This document shows positions 52,174 through 60,521 of a stretch of DNA of 64,000 bases, piece by piece. Source of the DNA: Gemmatimonadota bacterium (GTDB taxonomy: Bacteria; Gemmatimonadota; Gemmatimonadetes; Gemmatimonadales; Gemmatimonadaceae); the NCBI GenBank assembly GCA_023249375.1, contig JAHFCT010000006.1, positions 1 through 64,000 of the forward strand. The letters are read 5' to 3'. Both the position numbers and the translations under genes were made by a program. How positions within the stretch are numbered: the first letter of the stretch is position 1; every line of letters begins with the position of its first letter. The notes under the pieces were generated by a model. It was not told the origin of the DNA and ran no database searches. It saw only the letters and a program-made list of their open reading frames with translations.

Positions 52174-52281
52174 CTTCCACGGATGACACGGATCAAACGG
52201 ATCAACACGGATCAGGCCATGGAAGAATCCATGAGAGCAGTATCCGTGTGCATCCGTGCCCATCCGTTCAATCCGTGGAAG
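52174..52281. repeat. R-family inverted repeat, copy R7, upstream of the GxxExxY gene
   Basis: 108 bp. Left arm CTTCCACGGATGACACGGAT, then CAAACGGATCAACACGGATC; right arm ATCCGTGTGCATCCGTGCC, then CATCCGTTCAATCCGTGGAAG. Its ends (CTTCCACGG with CCGTGGAAG) differ from R4 and R6 on both sides at once. The centre is CATGGA (52218-52223), AGAA, TCCATG (52228-52233). It occupies the gap between the GxxExxY and oxidoreductase genes. Confidence 0.93.
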
Positions 52282-52318
52282 GCAGTAGGACCAGCCTAGT
52301 CACCGATGCCAGCGACGC

Positions 52319-54451
52319 CTACACGACTGCGGTCACCTCAACCAGATTGTCGTAGAACACCGGCCCCGCGCCCATGTCCGTCGTCCGCTGGGACGTCGTC
52401 TCGTTCGCGTTGTGGCCGTCGCTCGTGAGCTTGCCCCACCAAATGCTCGGCGCCCAGACCACGCCGGCGCGCACCGAATCCGCCACGCGCGCTCTCGCGC
52501 TGAACGCGCCGCGGTCGTTGAACACGACCACCATCGCACCGGCCTCAATGCCGCGCGAGGCCGCGTCCTGCGGGTGGAGCGTGAGCTCCGGTTCCGCGTC
52601 CTTGCGCAGCGACGCGACATTCACAAAGGTCGAGTTGAGGAACTGGTGCCGCGGCGACGAGATCAGCGTCAGGGGGAACCGCTCCGCGAGATCGGGGACC
52701 GACTCCGGATACTCGTGCGGCGGCGTGAACGCCGGTAGCGGGTCCAGCCCCATCGACTCCATGCGCGCCGAATAGAACTCGCACTTGCCGCTCGGCGTCA
52801 GGAATCCGCCGTCGGCATACGGGAGATACGGCGTCGGTACGTTGAGCCGCACCCAGCCGCGCTCCATGAGCGCGTCGTAGGTGACCGTGGTCATCTTCTC
52901 GTCGGTCGTGTCCAGCGCCTGCCGCAGCAATGCGTCGTCATCATCCGCGAGACACGCGTTTGCGAGTTCCATGTGGGACGCGATCTCGCGGAAGATCTGT
53001 GTGTTGGGCTTGCATTCACCCAGTGGCGCGATGGCGGGGCGGTTCAGTGTGGCGTAGTGATGCCCGTACGCGAAGTGCACGTCGAGATGCTCCAGCTGCG
53101 TCGTCGCCGGCAGCACGTAGTCAGCGTAATCGGCGGTATCCGTCTGGAAATGTTCGAGCACCACCGTGAACAGATCCGTGCGCCGCAGCCCCGTGAGCAC
53201 GCGGTTGCGATCCGGCGCCACCGCGGCGGGATTCGAGTTGTAGACGATCAGCGCCCGCACCGGCGGCCCGCCGACTCCCGCGTCGGGCAGCGTGAGCGCA
53301 TCCCCCAGCCGGATCATGTTGATGGTGCGCACCGCGGGCGATAGCTCCGGCCGCTCGAGCGCCGCGGTGTTGTACTTGAAGTTCGCGCTCGTCGAGAGCT
53401 GCACGCCGCCCCCCGCGCGCCGCCAATGGCCCGTCACCGCAGGCAGGCACGCAATCGTCCGCACCGCCATCGCGCCGCCGCCGTGCCGCTGCAGTCCGTA
53501 GTTGATGCGCAGGAACGCCGACGTCGCGCGTCCGTACTCGCGCGCCAGCTCAATGATGCGGGCCGCGGGAATGCCGGTCAGCGACGCCGCGCGCTCCGGC
53601 GGATAGTCGTTAAGCCGCTGACGCAACTCGTCAACGCCAATTGTGTGCCGGGCGATGAAGTCGTCATCCTGCAGGCCTTCGGCGAAGATCACGTGCATCA
53701 TGGCGAGCGCCAGCGCGGCATCGGTGCCCGGTCGGATCGGAATCCACTCGTCGCACTGATCGGCGGTGCGCGTGCGAATGGGATCAATGCAGAGCACGCG
53801 GGCGCCCTGGTCCTTCGCCTGGCGCACGAAGGGCCACAGGTGCGGATTCGCGGTGAGCGTGTTCGTGCCCCACAGCACCACGAGGTCGCTCGACGGAATG
53901 CCCTCCGCGTCAGCGCCGACGTTGGCACCCACGGTCATCCTCATGCCCCACGCACCAGCGGTGCTGCAGATCGTGCGGTCAAGCTTTGACGCGCCGAGTG
54001 CGTGAAAGAACCGACGGTCCATCGACTGACCCTGCAGCATGCCCATGGTGCCGGCGTACGAATAGGGCAGGATCGACTGCGCGCCGTCGGTGCTTGCCGC
54101 GATCTCGCGCAGCCGCACGGCGATATCCCGCAGCGCTTCGTCCCAGCTGACGCGCACAAACTCGCCGCGTCCTTTTCTTCCAACGCGCTTCAGCGGGTGC
54201 AGCAGCCGGTCCGCGTGATAGGTGCGCTCGAGGTAGCGATTGACCTTCGCACAGAGAAACCCGGCCGTGAACGGATGCTCCGGGTCGCCCTGCACGCGCA
54301 CCGCGCGGCCGTTTTCGACGGTCGTGAGCATCGCGCAGGTGTCGGGGCAGTCGTGCGGGCAGCCGCCCCGGACGACGTGAACGGCGGACTCGGACAATTC
54401 AGTGCGTCCTCGAAACGGTGCTGAAACGCAGATGTCAGGGGAATCCTGCAT
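52319..54451 (-). CDS. Molybdopterin oxidoreductase of the DMSO-reductase/formate-dehydrogenase family
   Basis: A 710-residue enzyme with bis-MGD molybdenum and one 4Fe-4S cluster. Cluster ligands are Cys31, Cys35, Cys39 and Cys67 (GGCPHDCPDTCAML and GFLCAK). Family segments follow: AGAWGMRMTVGANVGADAEG, LVVLWGTNTLTANPHLW and VLPATTQLEHLDVHFAYGHH. The C-terminal MGD-binding domain includes LHPQDAASRGIEAGAMVVVF. The metal ligand cannot be assigned with certainty; CSTAGAW lies where Cys, Ser or Asp is found in relatives. There is no signal peptide and no partner subunit nearby. Substrate unknown. The initial ATG overlaps a TATTAT box, so the true start may be slightly later. Confidence 0.86.
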   Translation of the reverse strand: MQDSPDICVSAPFRGRTELSESAVHVVRGGCPHDCPDTCAMLTTVENGRAVRVQGDPEHPFTAGFLCAKVNRYLERTYHADRLLHPLKRVGRKGRGEFVRVSWDEALRDIAVRLREIAASTDGAQSILPYSYAGTMGMLQGQSMDRRFFHALGASKLDRTICSTAGAWGMRMTVGANVGADAEGIPSSDLVVLWGTNTLTANPHLWPFVRQAKDQGARVLCIDPIRTRTADQCDEWIPIRPGTDAALALAMMHVIFAEGLQDDDFIARHTIGVDELRQRLNDYPPERAASLTGIPAARIIELAREYGRATSAFLRINYGLQRHGGGAMAVRTIACLPAVTGHWRRAGGGVQLSTSANFKYNTAALERPELSPAVRTINMIRLGDALTLPDAGVGGPPVRALIVYNSNPAAVAPDRNRVLTGLRRTDLFTVVLEHFQTDTADYADYVLPATTQLEHLDVHFAYGHHYATLNRPAIAPLGECKPNTQIFREIASHMELANACLADDDDALLRQALDTTDEKMTTVTYDALMERGWVRLNVPTPYLPYADGGFLTPSGKCEFYSARMESMGLDPLPAFTPPHEYPESVPDLAERFPLTLISSPRHQFLNSTFVNVASLRKDAEPELTLHPQDAASRGIEAGAMVVVFNDRGAFSARARVADSVRAGVVWAPSIWWGKLTSDGHNANETTSQRTTDMGAGPVFYDNLVEVTAVV

Positions 54452-54663
54452 AATATGCGGTAGTCCCCCCTTACGTCAGGCGGCTCCGATGTAGGGCTTG
54501 GCGCAACTGGTTGCGCGTGCGGCAGTTACATCGTATCTTCAGGTGCTAGACTTCGGGGCAGTTGGAGGCGCGACGGGACCGCGTGTTTCAACAACCGGAG
54601 GCGGAGCAGAACGAGTCTAAGGACATCGGTGATTGCCGTCTGGGCGAGTCAGTGCCGCGTGTC

Positions 54664-54691
54664 TTGACGATGCGTCCATTCTCCGTAAATT
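54664..54691 (+). promoter_or_regulatory. Sigma-70-type promoter of the small lipoprotein gene
   Basis: TTGACG (54664-54669), a 16-base spacer, then TAAATT (54686-54691). This is the clearest -35/-10 pair in the window, 77 bases before the ATG at 54769. The rest of the 317-base gap (54452-54768) shows no gene. Confidence 0.55.
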
Positions 54692-54768
54692 CAGCGCGTT
54701 CGAGCACTGCGTACCAAGGCGCAGTCTCGCGCTGTGCCTTTTTCGTCCCTCCTTTGGAGATCATCTCA

Positions 54769-54978
54769 ATGAAGCGCATTGCCCTCGTCGCTGCTGTGCT
54801 CGTTCTCGCCGCTTGCGCCAAGAAGGAAGAGGCCGCTCCGGCCGCTGATGCCGCCGCTCCGGCCGCTGCTCCGGCTGCTGCGATGGACACCACCAAGAAG
54901 GACACGACGGCTGCCGCTCCGGCCGCCGCCCCGGCTGCTGCGCCGGCCGCCGCTCCGGCTGCCGCCAAGAAGCCGTAA
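54769..54978 (+). CDS. Small Ala/Pro-rich lipoprotein (69 aa)
   Basis: Leader MKRIALVAAVLVLAAC carries a perfect lipobox (LAAC, Cys16). The mature part is low-complexity: KKEEAAPAAD, long runs of Ala-Pro-Ala, then DTTKKDTTAA and AAKKP. TGGAG stands upstream as a ribosome-binding site, and the promoter and terminator are both strong, so it is probably abundant. The longer open frame from 54562 lacks these signals and is rejected. It resembles short Ala/Pro/Lys lipoproteins of the envelope; a spacer or tether role is only a guess. Confidence 0.75.
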   Translation: MKRIALVAAVLVLAACAKKEEAAPAADAAAPAAAPAAAMDTTKKDTTAAAPAAAPAAAPAAAPAAAKKP

Positions 54979-54998
54979 TCAGGTTTCTAGCTGAACGA

Positions 54999-55026
54999 CG
55001 CGGGCGCGACGAAAGTCGCGCCCGCG
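54999..55026 (+). terminator. Rho-independent-type terminator with a GAAA loop
   Basis: CGCGGGCGCGAC (54999-55010), loop GAAA, GTCGCGCCCGCG (55015-55026), then TTCGTTTG. A 12-bp perfect stem, 20 bases after the lipoprotein stop. Confidence 0.85.
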
Positions 55027-55176
55027 TTCGTTTGCGGCCATGTGCCGTCGCACGGACGCCGCACGGCCCCGCCGCGCGCGCGTGACACCGCGCCGCTCTA
55101 CCCACTGGCACGCACGCGCAAACGTGGCCATTGTCAGGACAATCGCAGGCCGACTGCCTTCTCACGTGAGCCCCCC

Positions 55177-55662
55177 ATGCCCATCACGCTGACGATTAAC
55201 GGCGCGCCCGTCACCGTCGACGCCCCACCCGAGATGCCGCTCCTGTGGGTGCTGCGCGACCACCTCAATCTCAAGGGCACGAAGTTCGGCTGCGGCATCG
55301 CCAACTGCGGCGCGTGCACGGTGCACATCGACGGTGCGCCGGAACGCAGCTGCTCGGTGCGCATCTCCGAGGTCGCCGGCCAGCACGTCACGACCATCGA
55401 AGGCCTGTCCGCCGACGGCACGCACCCGCTGCAACTCGCGTGGGATGAGATCGACGTTCCGCAATGCGGCTACTGCCAAGCCGGACAGATCATGGCGGCC
55501 GCCGCCCTGCTCAAGTCGAAGAAGAACCCCACGGACGCCGACATCGACGCGGCGATGGACAACATCTGCCGCTGCGGCACGTACAATCGCATTCGACAGG
55601 CCATCCACCGCGCGGCAACGCTTCCGACGCCGGCCGGCGCCGCGCGCGACGGGGAGGTGTAA
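55177..55662 (+). CDS. 2Fe-2S subunit of an isoquinoline 1-oxidoreductase-like molybdenum hydroxylase
   Basis: Start at ATG 55177 ([15 protein letters not shown]); the upstream frame lacks coding character. 161 residues with both expected clusters: Cys39, Cys44, Cys47 and Cys59 ([19 protein letters not shown]) for the plant-type cluster, and Cys97, Cys100, Cys131 and Cys133 ([21 protein letters not shown]) for the second. It passes electrons from the molybdenum subunit encoded three bases downstream. The protein itself has no export signal, so it may travel with the Tat-bearing large subunit. Confidence 0.92.
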   Translation: MPITLTINGAPVTVDAPPEMPLLWVLRDHLNLKGTKFGCGIANCGACTVHIDGAPERSCSVRISEVAGQHVTTIEGLSADGTHPLQLAWDEIDVPQCGYCQAGQIMAAAALLKSKKNPTDADIDAAMDNICRCGTYNRIRQAIHRAATLPTPAGAARDGEV

Positions 55663-55665
55663 CCG

Positions 55666-57822
55666 GTGACCGCCTCGTGCAACGTCCATCGCCGCTCGTT
55701 CCTGCAAACCGTCGCCGTCGCTGGCGGCGCCCTGATGCTCGGCTCATTCGCCGCGCCGGCTGACGCCGACGCGCTCGAACCGCTTGCCGATGATGCGTTC
55801 GTCCCCAATGCGTTCATCACGATTGCGCCAGACGGCACCATCACGATCATCGCCAAGAACCCCGAGGAGGGCCAAGGGGTCAAGCAGTCGCTGCCGATGA
55901 TCATCGCCGAGGAACTCGATGTGGATTGGTCGCAGGTAACCGTGGTGCAGGCCGACAGCGACGAAGCGAAGTACGGACGACAGTTCGCCGGCGGGTCGCT
56001 GAGCACGCCCATGAACTACGACAATCACCGCCGACTCGGTGCCGCCGCGCGCGCGATGCTCGTCGCGGCCGCCGCGAAAACGTGGAATGCGCCGGTCGGT
56101 GAACTGACAACATCCAAGGCCGCCGTCTCGCACAATCCATCAGGCCGCCGCGCGAGCTACGCATCGCTCGCCAGCGTCGCCGCCACGATGCCCGTGCCGG
56201 ACCTCGCGAGCGTCACGCTCAAGGACCCGACGACTTTCCGCCTGCTCGGCAAGCGCGTCCCCGGTCTCGACAACAAGAAGATCGTCACTGGCAAGCCACT
56301 CTTCGGCATCGACGTGATGGTGCCCGGCATGCGGCACGCGGTGTTCGAGAAGTGCCCCGTCTTTGGCGGCAAGGTCGCGAGCGCCAACCTCGATGTCATC
56401 CTCAAACAGCGCGGCGTCACGCACGCGTTCGTGGTGAATGGCGTCGGCACTGCGCTCGATGGGCTGATACCCGGCGTGGCCATCGTGGCCGACACGTGGT
56501 ATAACGCCAAGACCGCGCGCGAGAAACTGCAGGTGACGTGGGAGGAAGGCGCCACCGCGCAGCAATCGAGTGCCTGGTTTGCGCAGACGGCCAAGGCGCT
56601 CAGCGCCAAGCCGGCCGACCGTGTGGTGCGCAAGGACGGCGACGTCGATGCCGCGTTCGCATCAGCCACCAAGGTGGTTGAAGCGGCGTACTTCTACCCG
56701 TTCATCTCGCACGCCACGCTCGAGCCGCAGAACTGCACGGCGCATTTCAAGGACGGCAAGCTCGAGATCTGGGCGCCCACGCAGATGCCGCAGCCGGGGC
56801 GCAATCTGGTGAGCAAAACGATGGAGATTGCGCCCGAAAATATCACCATTCATCTCACGCGCATCGGTGGCGGCTTTGGCCGCCGGCTCAAGAACGACTA
56901 CATGGTGGAAGCGGCGTGGATCTCGCGCGTGGTCAACGCGCCGGTGAAACTGCTGTGGACGCGCGAAGATGACATGCGCCACGGGCACTATCGGCCCGCG
57001 GGCTTCCATTTCTTCAAAGGCGCGGTCGATGCCAGCGGTCGCGTGACGGCGTGGAAGGATCGAGTTGTCGTCGAACCGTACATGCGTGTTGGCGAGTGGC
57101 CAGGCCGGTTCGTCGCGAACTATCAGCTCGAAGTATCGGACTTGCCGCACGGCATTCCGACGGGCGCGATGCGCGCACCCGGCAGCAACGGCATTGCCTT
57201 TGCCATCCAGTCGTTCGTGGATGAACTGGCGCACGCCGCGGGCAAGGATCCGTTGCAGTTCCGCATCGACCTGATGACGCCGGCCGTATCGCAGGCGCAG
57301 GGTGACGCCTTCAACGCCGACCGCGCGCGCGGCGTGCTTGAACTGGTGCGCGAGAAGTCGGGGTGGGGAAAGTCGCTGCCCAAGGGACGCGGAATGGGCG
57401 TCGCGTTCCACTTCAGTCACTCCGGCTACTTCGCCGAAGTCGTGGACGCATCCGTCAGCGCCAAGGGCGAGGTGACCGTGCACAAGGCGTGGGTCGCGGC
57501 CGATGTCGGTGCGCAGATCACCAACCTCAGCGGCGCCGAGAATCAGTGCCAGGGTTCGTGCATCGATGGCGTGTCGCAGGCGCTCGGCCAGGAGATTACC
57601 ATCGATCGCGGACGCGCGGTGCAGGCGAACTTCGACGTCTATCCGCTGCTGCGCATGCCGCGGTCGTTCCCCGTTGAGGTGCATTTCCGTACGACGGAGT
57701 TTCCGCCGTCGGGGCTGGGTGAGCCGGCGCTTCCGCCGGTGATTCCCGCGCTCACCAACGCCATCTTCGCGGCAACAGGGAAGCGCATTCGCTCGCTGCC
57801 TATCGGCAATCAACTCGCGTAA
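55666..57822 (+). CDS. Molybdenum-binding subunit of an isoquinoline 1-oxidoreductase-like hydroxylase
   Basis: A 718-residue catalytic subunit starting with GTG. A twin-arginine leader (VHRRSFLQTVAVAGGALML) predicts periplasmic location. Molybdenum-site segments are NPEEGQGVKQSLPMIIAEEL, GGGFGRRLKNDYMVEAAWIS, GAMRAPGSNGIAF and GLGEPALPPVIPALTNAIF. The last holds the base Glu686. Substrate may be an N-heterocycle or aldehyde. No cytochrome c gene or molybdenum-insertion chaperone follows. Three bases separate it from the 2Fe-2S gene. It converges with the SDR gene. Confidence 0.92.
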   Translation: MTASCNVHRRSFLQTVAVAGGALMLGSFAAPADADALEPLADDAFVPNAFITIAPDGTITIIAKNPEEGQGVKQSLPMIIAEELDVDWSQVTVVQADSDEAKYGRQFAGGSLSTPMNYDNHRRLGAAARAMLVAAAAKTWNAPVGELTTSKAAVSHNPSGRRASYASLASVAATMPVPDLASVTLKDPTTFRLLGKRVPGLDNKKIVTGKPLFGIDVMVPGMRHAVFEKCPVFGGKVASANLDVILKQRGVTHAFVVNGVGTALDGLIPGVAIVADTWYNAKTAREKLQVTWEEGATAQQSSAWFAQTAKALSAKPADRVVRKDGDVDAAFASATKVVEAAYFYPFISHATLEPQNCTAHFKDGKLEIWAPTQMPQPGRNLVSKTMEIAPENITIHLTRIGGGFGRRLKNDYMVEAAWISRVVNAPVKLLWTREDDMRHGHYRPAGFHFFKGAVDASGRVTAWKDRVVVEPYMRVGEWPGRFVANYQLEVSDLPHGIPTGAMRAPGSNGIAFAIQSFVDELAHAAGKDPLQFRIDLMTPAVSQAQGDAFNADRARGVLELVREKSGWGKSLPKGRGMGVAFHFSHSGYFAEVVDASVSAKGEVTVHKAWVAADVGAQITNLSGAENQCQGSCIDGVSQALGQEITIDRGRAVQANFDVYPLLRMPRSFPVEVHFRTTEFPPSGLGEPALPPVIPALTNAIFAATGKRIRSLPIGNQLA

Positions 57823-57841
57823 GACTGGCGAACCAGGCGCG

Positions 57842-58846
57842 CTAGCGCGAAGCAAGCACCCTGAACGCCTCGACAACGGCGGCGCGGGAATCGACGCTGC
57901 TCGTCCAGCCGAGTTCGCGGCGCGCGCGCTCGCTGGAAAACGGATTGTCGGCGAGCAGAAAGTCGAGCGACCGCGCGTTGAGCAACGCGGAGCCAGGAAT
58001 GCGCAGCGCGCGCAGCGCGGCGCCGAGCCCGCCCATGGCGCCTTGCGCCAGTGCGCCCGAGATCGGCAGCCAACGGGCGCGCCGGCCGAGCCCCTGTTGC
58101 GCGGCCTCGTAGAACTGGCTCACCGTGATCGGCGGGTCGTTGGTGACGTTGTACGCGCGGCCGCCCGCTATCTCGCTTGTCGCCGCGCGCACGGCGACGT
58201 CGGCGACGCTGCGCGCATGCACGATGGCGAGCACCGCGCGGCCCGCGCCGATGCGCGGCACGAGCGGCAGGCGCAGTATGCGAGCCACGCGCGGAACGAA
58301 CTGGCGATCACGTGGTCCATAGATGACGCACGGCCGCACCGCCGTGGCCCACACGTGACCCGCGCGGTGCGCGTCCATCACCAGCAACTCCGATTCGCGC
58401 TTGGAGCGTGCGTACCACGCGCCGTCGGGAATGGGGAGCAGCGGCTGAAGTTCCTGCAGGTCGCTCTCCTGCGACAGCGCATAGCGGCCGTCAGGTCCGT
58501 ACACCGCCACCGAACTCAAGTGCAGCAGTCGCGCACGTGTGCGTGCGGCCGCGTCCACGGCATTGCGCGTGCCGTCGATGTTCGGGGCGCGGTACGCCTC
58601 CCATCCGCCGCGCGGCGTGATCGCCGCCGCACAATGAAAAACGACATCTACTCCGTTCGCCGCGCGCGCAAACGCACTGGCATCCTGCGTGTCGCCATCG
58701 TGCAGTTCGACGCTCTGTGAAACGAGCCACGCGGCGCGCGCGCGGTTGCGCACGAGCGCGCGCAGATGCCAGCCGTCGCGCGTGAGCCGTTCCACAAGGT
58801 GCGACCCCACGAGGCCTGACGCCCCCGTGATAAGAGCGGACGTCAC
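57842..58846 (-). CDS. NAD-dependent epimerase/dehydratase (extended SDR)
   Basis: A 334-residue enzyme. The nucleotide-binding loop is ITGASGLVGSHL (Gly8, Gly11, Gly14). SSVAVYGPDG contributes the Ser, and Tyr145 and Lys149 (GAWYARSKRE) form the catalytic pair. LLHLSSVAVYGP and VRPCVIYGPRDRQFVPR are typical of 3-beta-hydroxysteroid-dehydrogenase-like members. Substrate unknown; a hydroxysteroid, hopanoid or nucleotide sugar are all possible. Its start overlaps the ygfZ stop (ATGA), making it the last gene of the glc operon. Confidence 0.85.
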   Translation of the reverse strand: MTSALITGASGLVGSHLVERLTRDGWHLRALVRNRARAAWLVSQSVELHDGDTQDASAFARAANGVDVVFHCAAAITPRGGWEAYRAPNIDGTRNAVDAAARTRARLLHLSSVAVYGPDGRYALSQESDLQELQPLLPIPDGAWYARSKRESELLVMDAHRAGHVWATAVRPCVIYGPRDRQFVPRVARILRLPLVPRIGAGRAVLAIVHARSVADVAVRAATSEIAGGRAYNVTNDPPITVSQFYEAAQQGLGRRARWLPISGALAQGAMGGLGAALRALRIPGSALLNARSLDFLLADNPFSSERARRELGWTSSVDSRAAVVEAFRVLASR

Positions 58847-59847
58847 GCCGGGAACGGGAGTGCGACGACCGTCGCCGTCGTGTCGCCCTCGACGGAGCGC
58901 ACGACGACCGCCGTGCCGGGCTCGATTTCGCGGCGCACCATCGCGAGGGCGATGGCGCCGAGTCGCGGCGAGAAGGCACGCGAGCGCACGCCGCCGACGT
59001 CGGCGTCCGCCGCGATGACGCGTGCATCCTCACCTGGCATGGAAGCAAGACGAAGGCCGCGCAGCAGCCGGTTCACGTGGCCGCGAAAGTGCAGGCGGGC
59101 GACGATTTCCTGCCCGGTGTAACAGCCCTTTGTGTATGAAATCGCATCGAGCGTGTCGAGCCCGGCTTCCTGCGTCAGCGTCTCATCGTCCATGTCCGTG
59201 CCCCACACCGGGCGTCCCGCCTCGATGCGCAGCACTTCGAGCGCCGCCGCCGCGGCAGGAGTAGCACCGGACGTGATGAGCGCGCCGCGCAGGGCGGCGG
59301 CAGCGCCGGCATCGACAAAACAGTCGAAGCCGTCGACCCCGAGGTCGGTGGCGCGCGCCACCATCACCGTGTGTGCACCGAACGGGACGTCGCAGTGTGC
59401 GTAGGGCGGCAGCAGGTCGAACGTCGCCGGCGAGCATTCGAGCGCGTGCGCGATCACCTGCCGTGCGTGCGGACCGGCCACTCCGATGCACGCCACGGCG
59501 CCGCTGACGTCCTCGTACTTCGCGAGCCGCGGATTCACGTACTTGCGCACCATCGCGACAAGACCGGCAGCCGCGTCCACGCCCGCATCCACGAGAAAGT
59601 CGCCCGTCATGCGACGAAAGATGCGCAGGTCGGCGATGACCTTGCCCTTGGCCGTCAATGCCGCTGCAAACTGCCCGTGCCCCGGTTGCAGCGCGAGCAC
59701 GTCGTTCGTCACCAGGCCGGTGAGCGTCTCCGCCGCCTGCGCGCCAGTGAACGTCATGCGCAGCCGGTCCGAACGATCCACCAGTCCCGCGTCGTCTCGA
59801 ACGAGATCGTACTCGGCTGTGCTGGGGTTGGCGATGCCCGCGCTCAT
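58843..59847 (-). CDS. ygfZ: Folate-binding YgfZ family protein
   Basis: A 334-residue protein related to the glycine-cleavage T-protein. The signature KGCYTGQE (240-247) with its key Cys242 identifies YgfZ, which supports repair or assembly of certain iron-sulfur enzymes using folate. GlcF and GlcD/E nearby need iron-sulfur clusters or flavin, so the position fits. The N-terminal half shows MTFTGAQAAETLTGLVTNDV, as in the family. It overlaps both neighbours as ATGA (HAD upstream, SDR downstream), so it is translated in tandem with them. Confidence 0.9.
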   Translation of the reverse strand: MSAGIANPSTAEYDLVRDDAGLVDRSDRLRMTFTGAQAAETLTGLVTNDVLALQPGHGQFAAALTAKGKVIADLRIFRRMTGDFLVDAGVDAAAGLVAMVRKYVNPRLAKYEDVSGAVACIGVAGPHARQVIAHALECSPATFDLLPPYAHCDVPFGAHTVMVARATDLGVDGFDCFVDAGAAAALRGALITSGATPAAAAALEVLRIEAGRPVWGTDMDDETLTQEAGLDTLDAISYTKGCYTGQEIVARLHFRGHVNRLLRGLRLASMPGEDARVIAADADVGGVRSRAFSPRLGAIALAMVRREIEPGTAVVVRSVEGDTTATVVALPFPA

Positions 59848-60521
59848 TGACGTCCCCCGCGCACCAGCGATCGCATCTCGTCGAACGTGAGTCCTGACAG
59901 CGTGGGATAGAACGCGTCAGCTTCCATGGCGTGATGCAGCGGCAGCGGCCCCACCGCCACGACACGAAGGCCCGCCTCGCGCGCGGCGCGGATGCCGGGG
60001 CGCGCGTCCTCGAACGTCAGGACCTCCGCGGCCCTGACGGGCGTGGTGCGCGAGAGTTTGTCGAGCGCCAGCAGGTACGGCGCGCCGGACGGTTTGCCTT
60101 CCACCTTGTCGTCGGCAGTCACCACGCACGTGAACGCATCGGCCAGATTCGCCAGCGTGCAGACGAAGTCCACATCGCGGCGGCTGGCACGCGTAACCAG
60201 CGCCAGCCGTGCCTGCGTGCGCAGGGCCTGCACCAGCGACAGACCGCCGGGTTGCATCAACAAACCTCGGCTGATGCGCTGACTGAATGCGCGCTCGGCG
60301 CGCAGGCGGGTCACTTCCGCCACGGTCGGATCATCGGGCGCGCCGAGCGCCCGCCGCGCGGCAAGCACCGCGGCTTCAACGCTGAGGCCGTGGCAATGCT
60401 CGGTCCACATCTCGTCGTCGAGCGACAGTCCGTCAACGAGTAGCGCCTCGCGCAGCGCCGCCGCGCGATGCGGCGTCGTGTCGGCGAGAATGCCCTCGAA
60501 CTCGAGAAGGACGACCTGCAT
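59844..60521 (-). CDS. HAD-superfamily protein with Glu replacing the nucleophile Asp
   Basis: A 225-residue HAD-IA-like protein. Motif I normally reads DxDGT; here it is VVLLEFEGILADT (Glu7, Glu9), so both catalytic aspartates are glutamate. Motif II is ALVTRAS, motif III holds the lysine in GKPSGAPYLLAL, and motif IV is TFEDARPGIRAAREAG. The cap is helical, and the rest of the fold looks intact. HAD phosphatases need Asp to form the phospho-enzyme, so this protein may lack phosphatase activity or have a different role. Start ATG follows the glcF stop directly; the stop overlaps ygfZ. Confidence 0.82.
   Translation of the reverse strand: MQVVLLEFEGILADTTPHRAAALREALLVDGLSLDDEMWTEHCHGLSVEAAVLAARRALGAPDDPTVAEVTRLRAERAFSQRISRGLLMQPGGLSLVQALRTQARLALVTRASRRDVDFVCTLANLADAFTCVVTADDKVEGKPSGAPYLLALDKLSRTTPVRAAEVLTFEDARPGIRAAREAGLRVVAVGPLPLHHAMEADAFYPTLSGLTFDEMRSLVRGGRQ

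Noticed and set aside
52072-52263. N-terminal extension of the GxxExxY protein
   Set aside because: It is a translation of repeat R7 and its flank (DPFDPCHPWK-type residues). The conserved family start fits ATG 52071.
18257-52281. R repeats as a CRISPR array
   Set aside because: Copies are kilobases apart, internally palindromic, and have no regular spacers or cas genes.
54562-54768. 69-residue N-terminal extension of the small lipoprotein
   Set aside because: It would bury the lipobox leader, and it crosses the predicted promoter; ATG 54769 has a ribosome-binding site.
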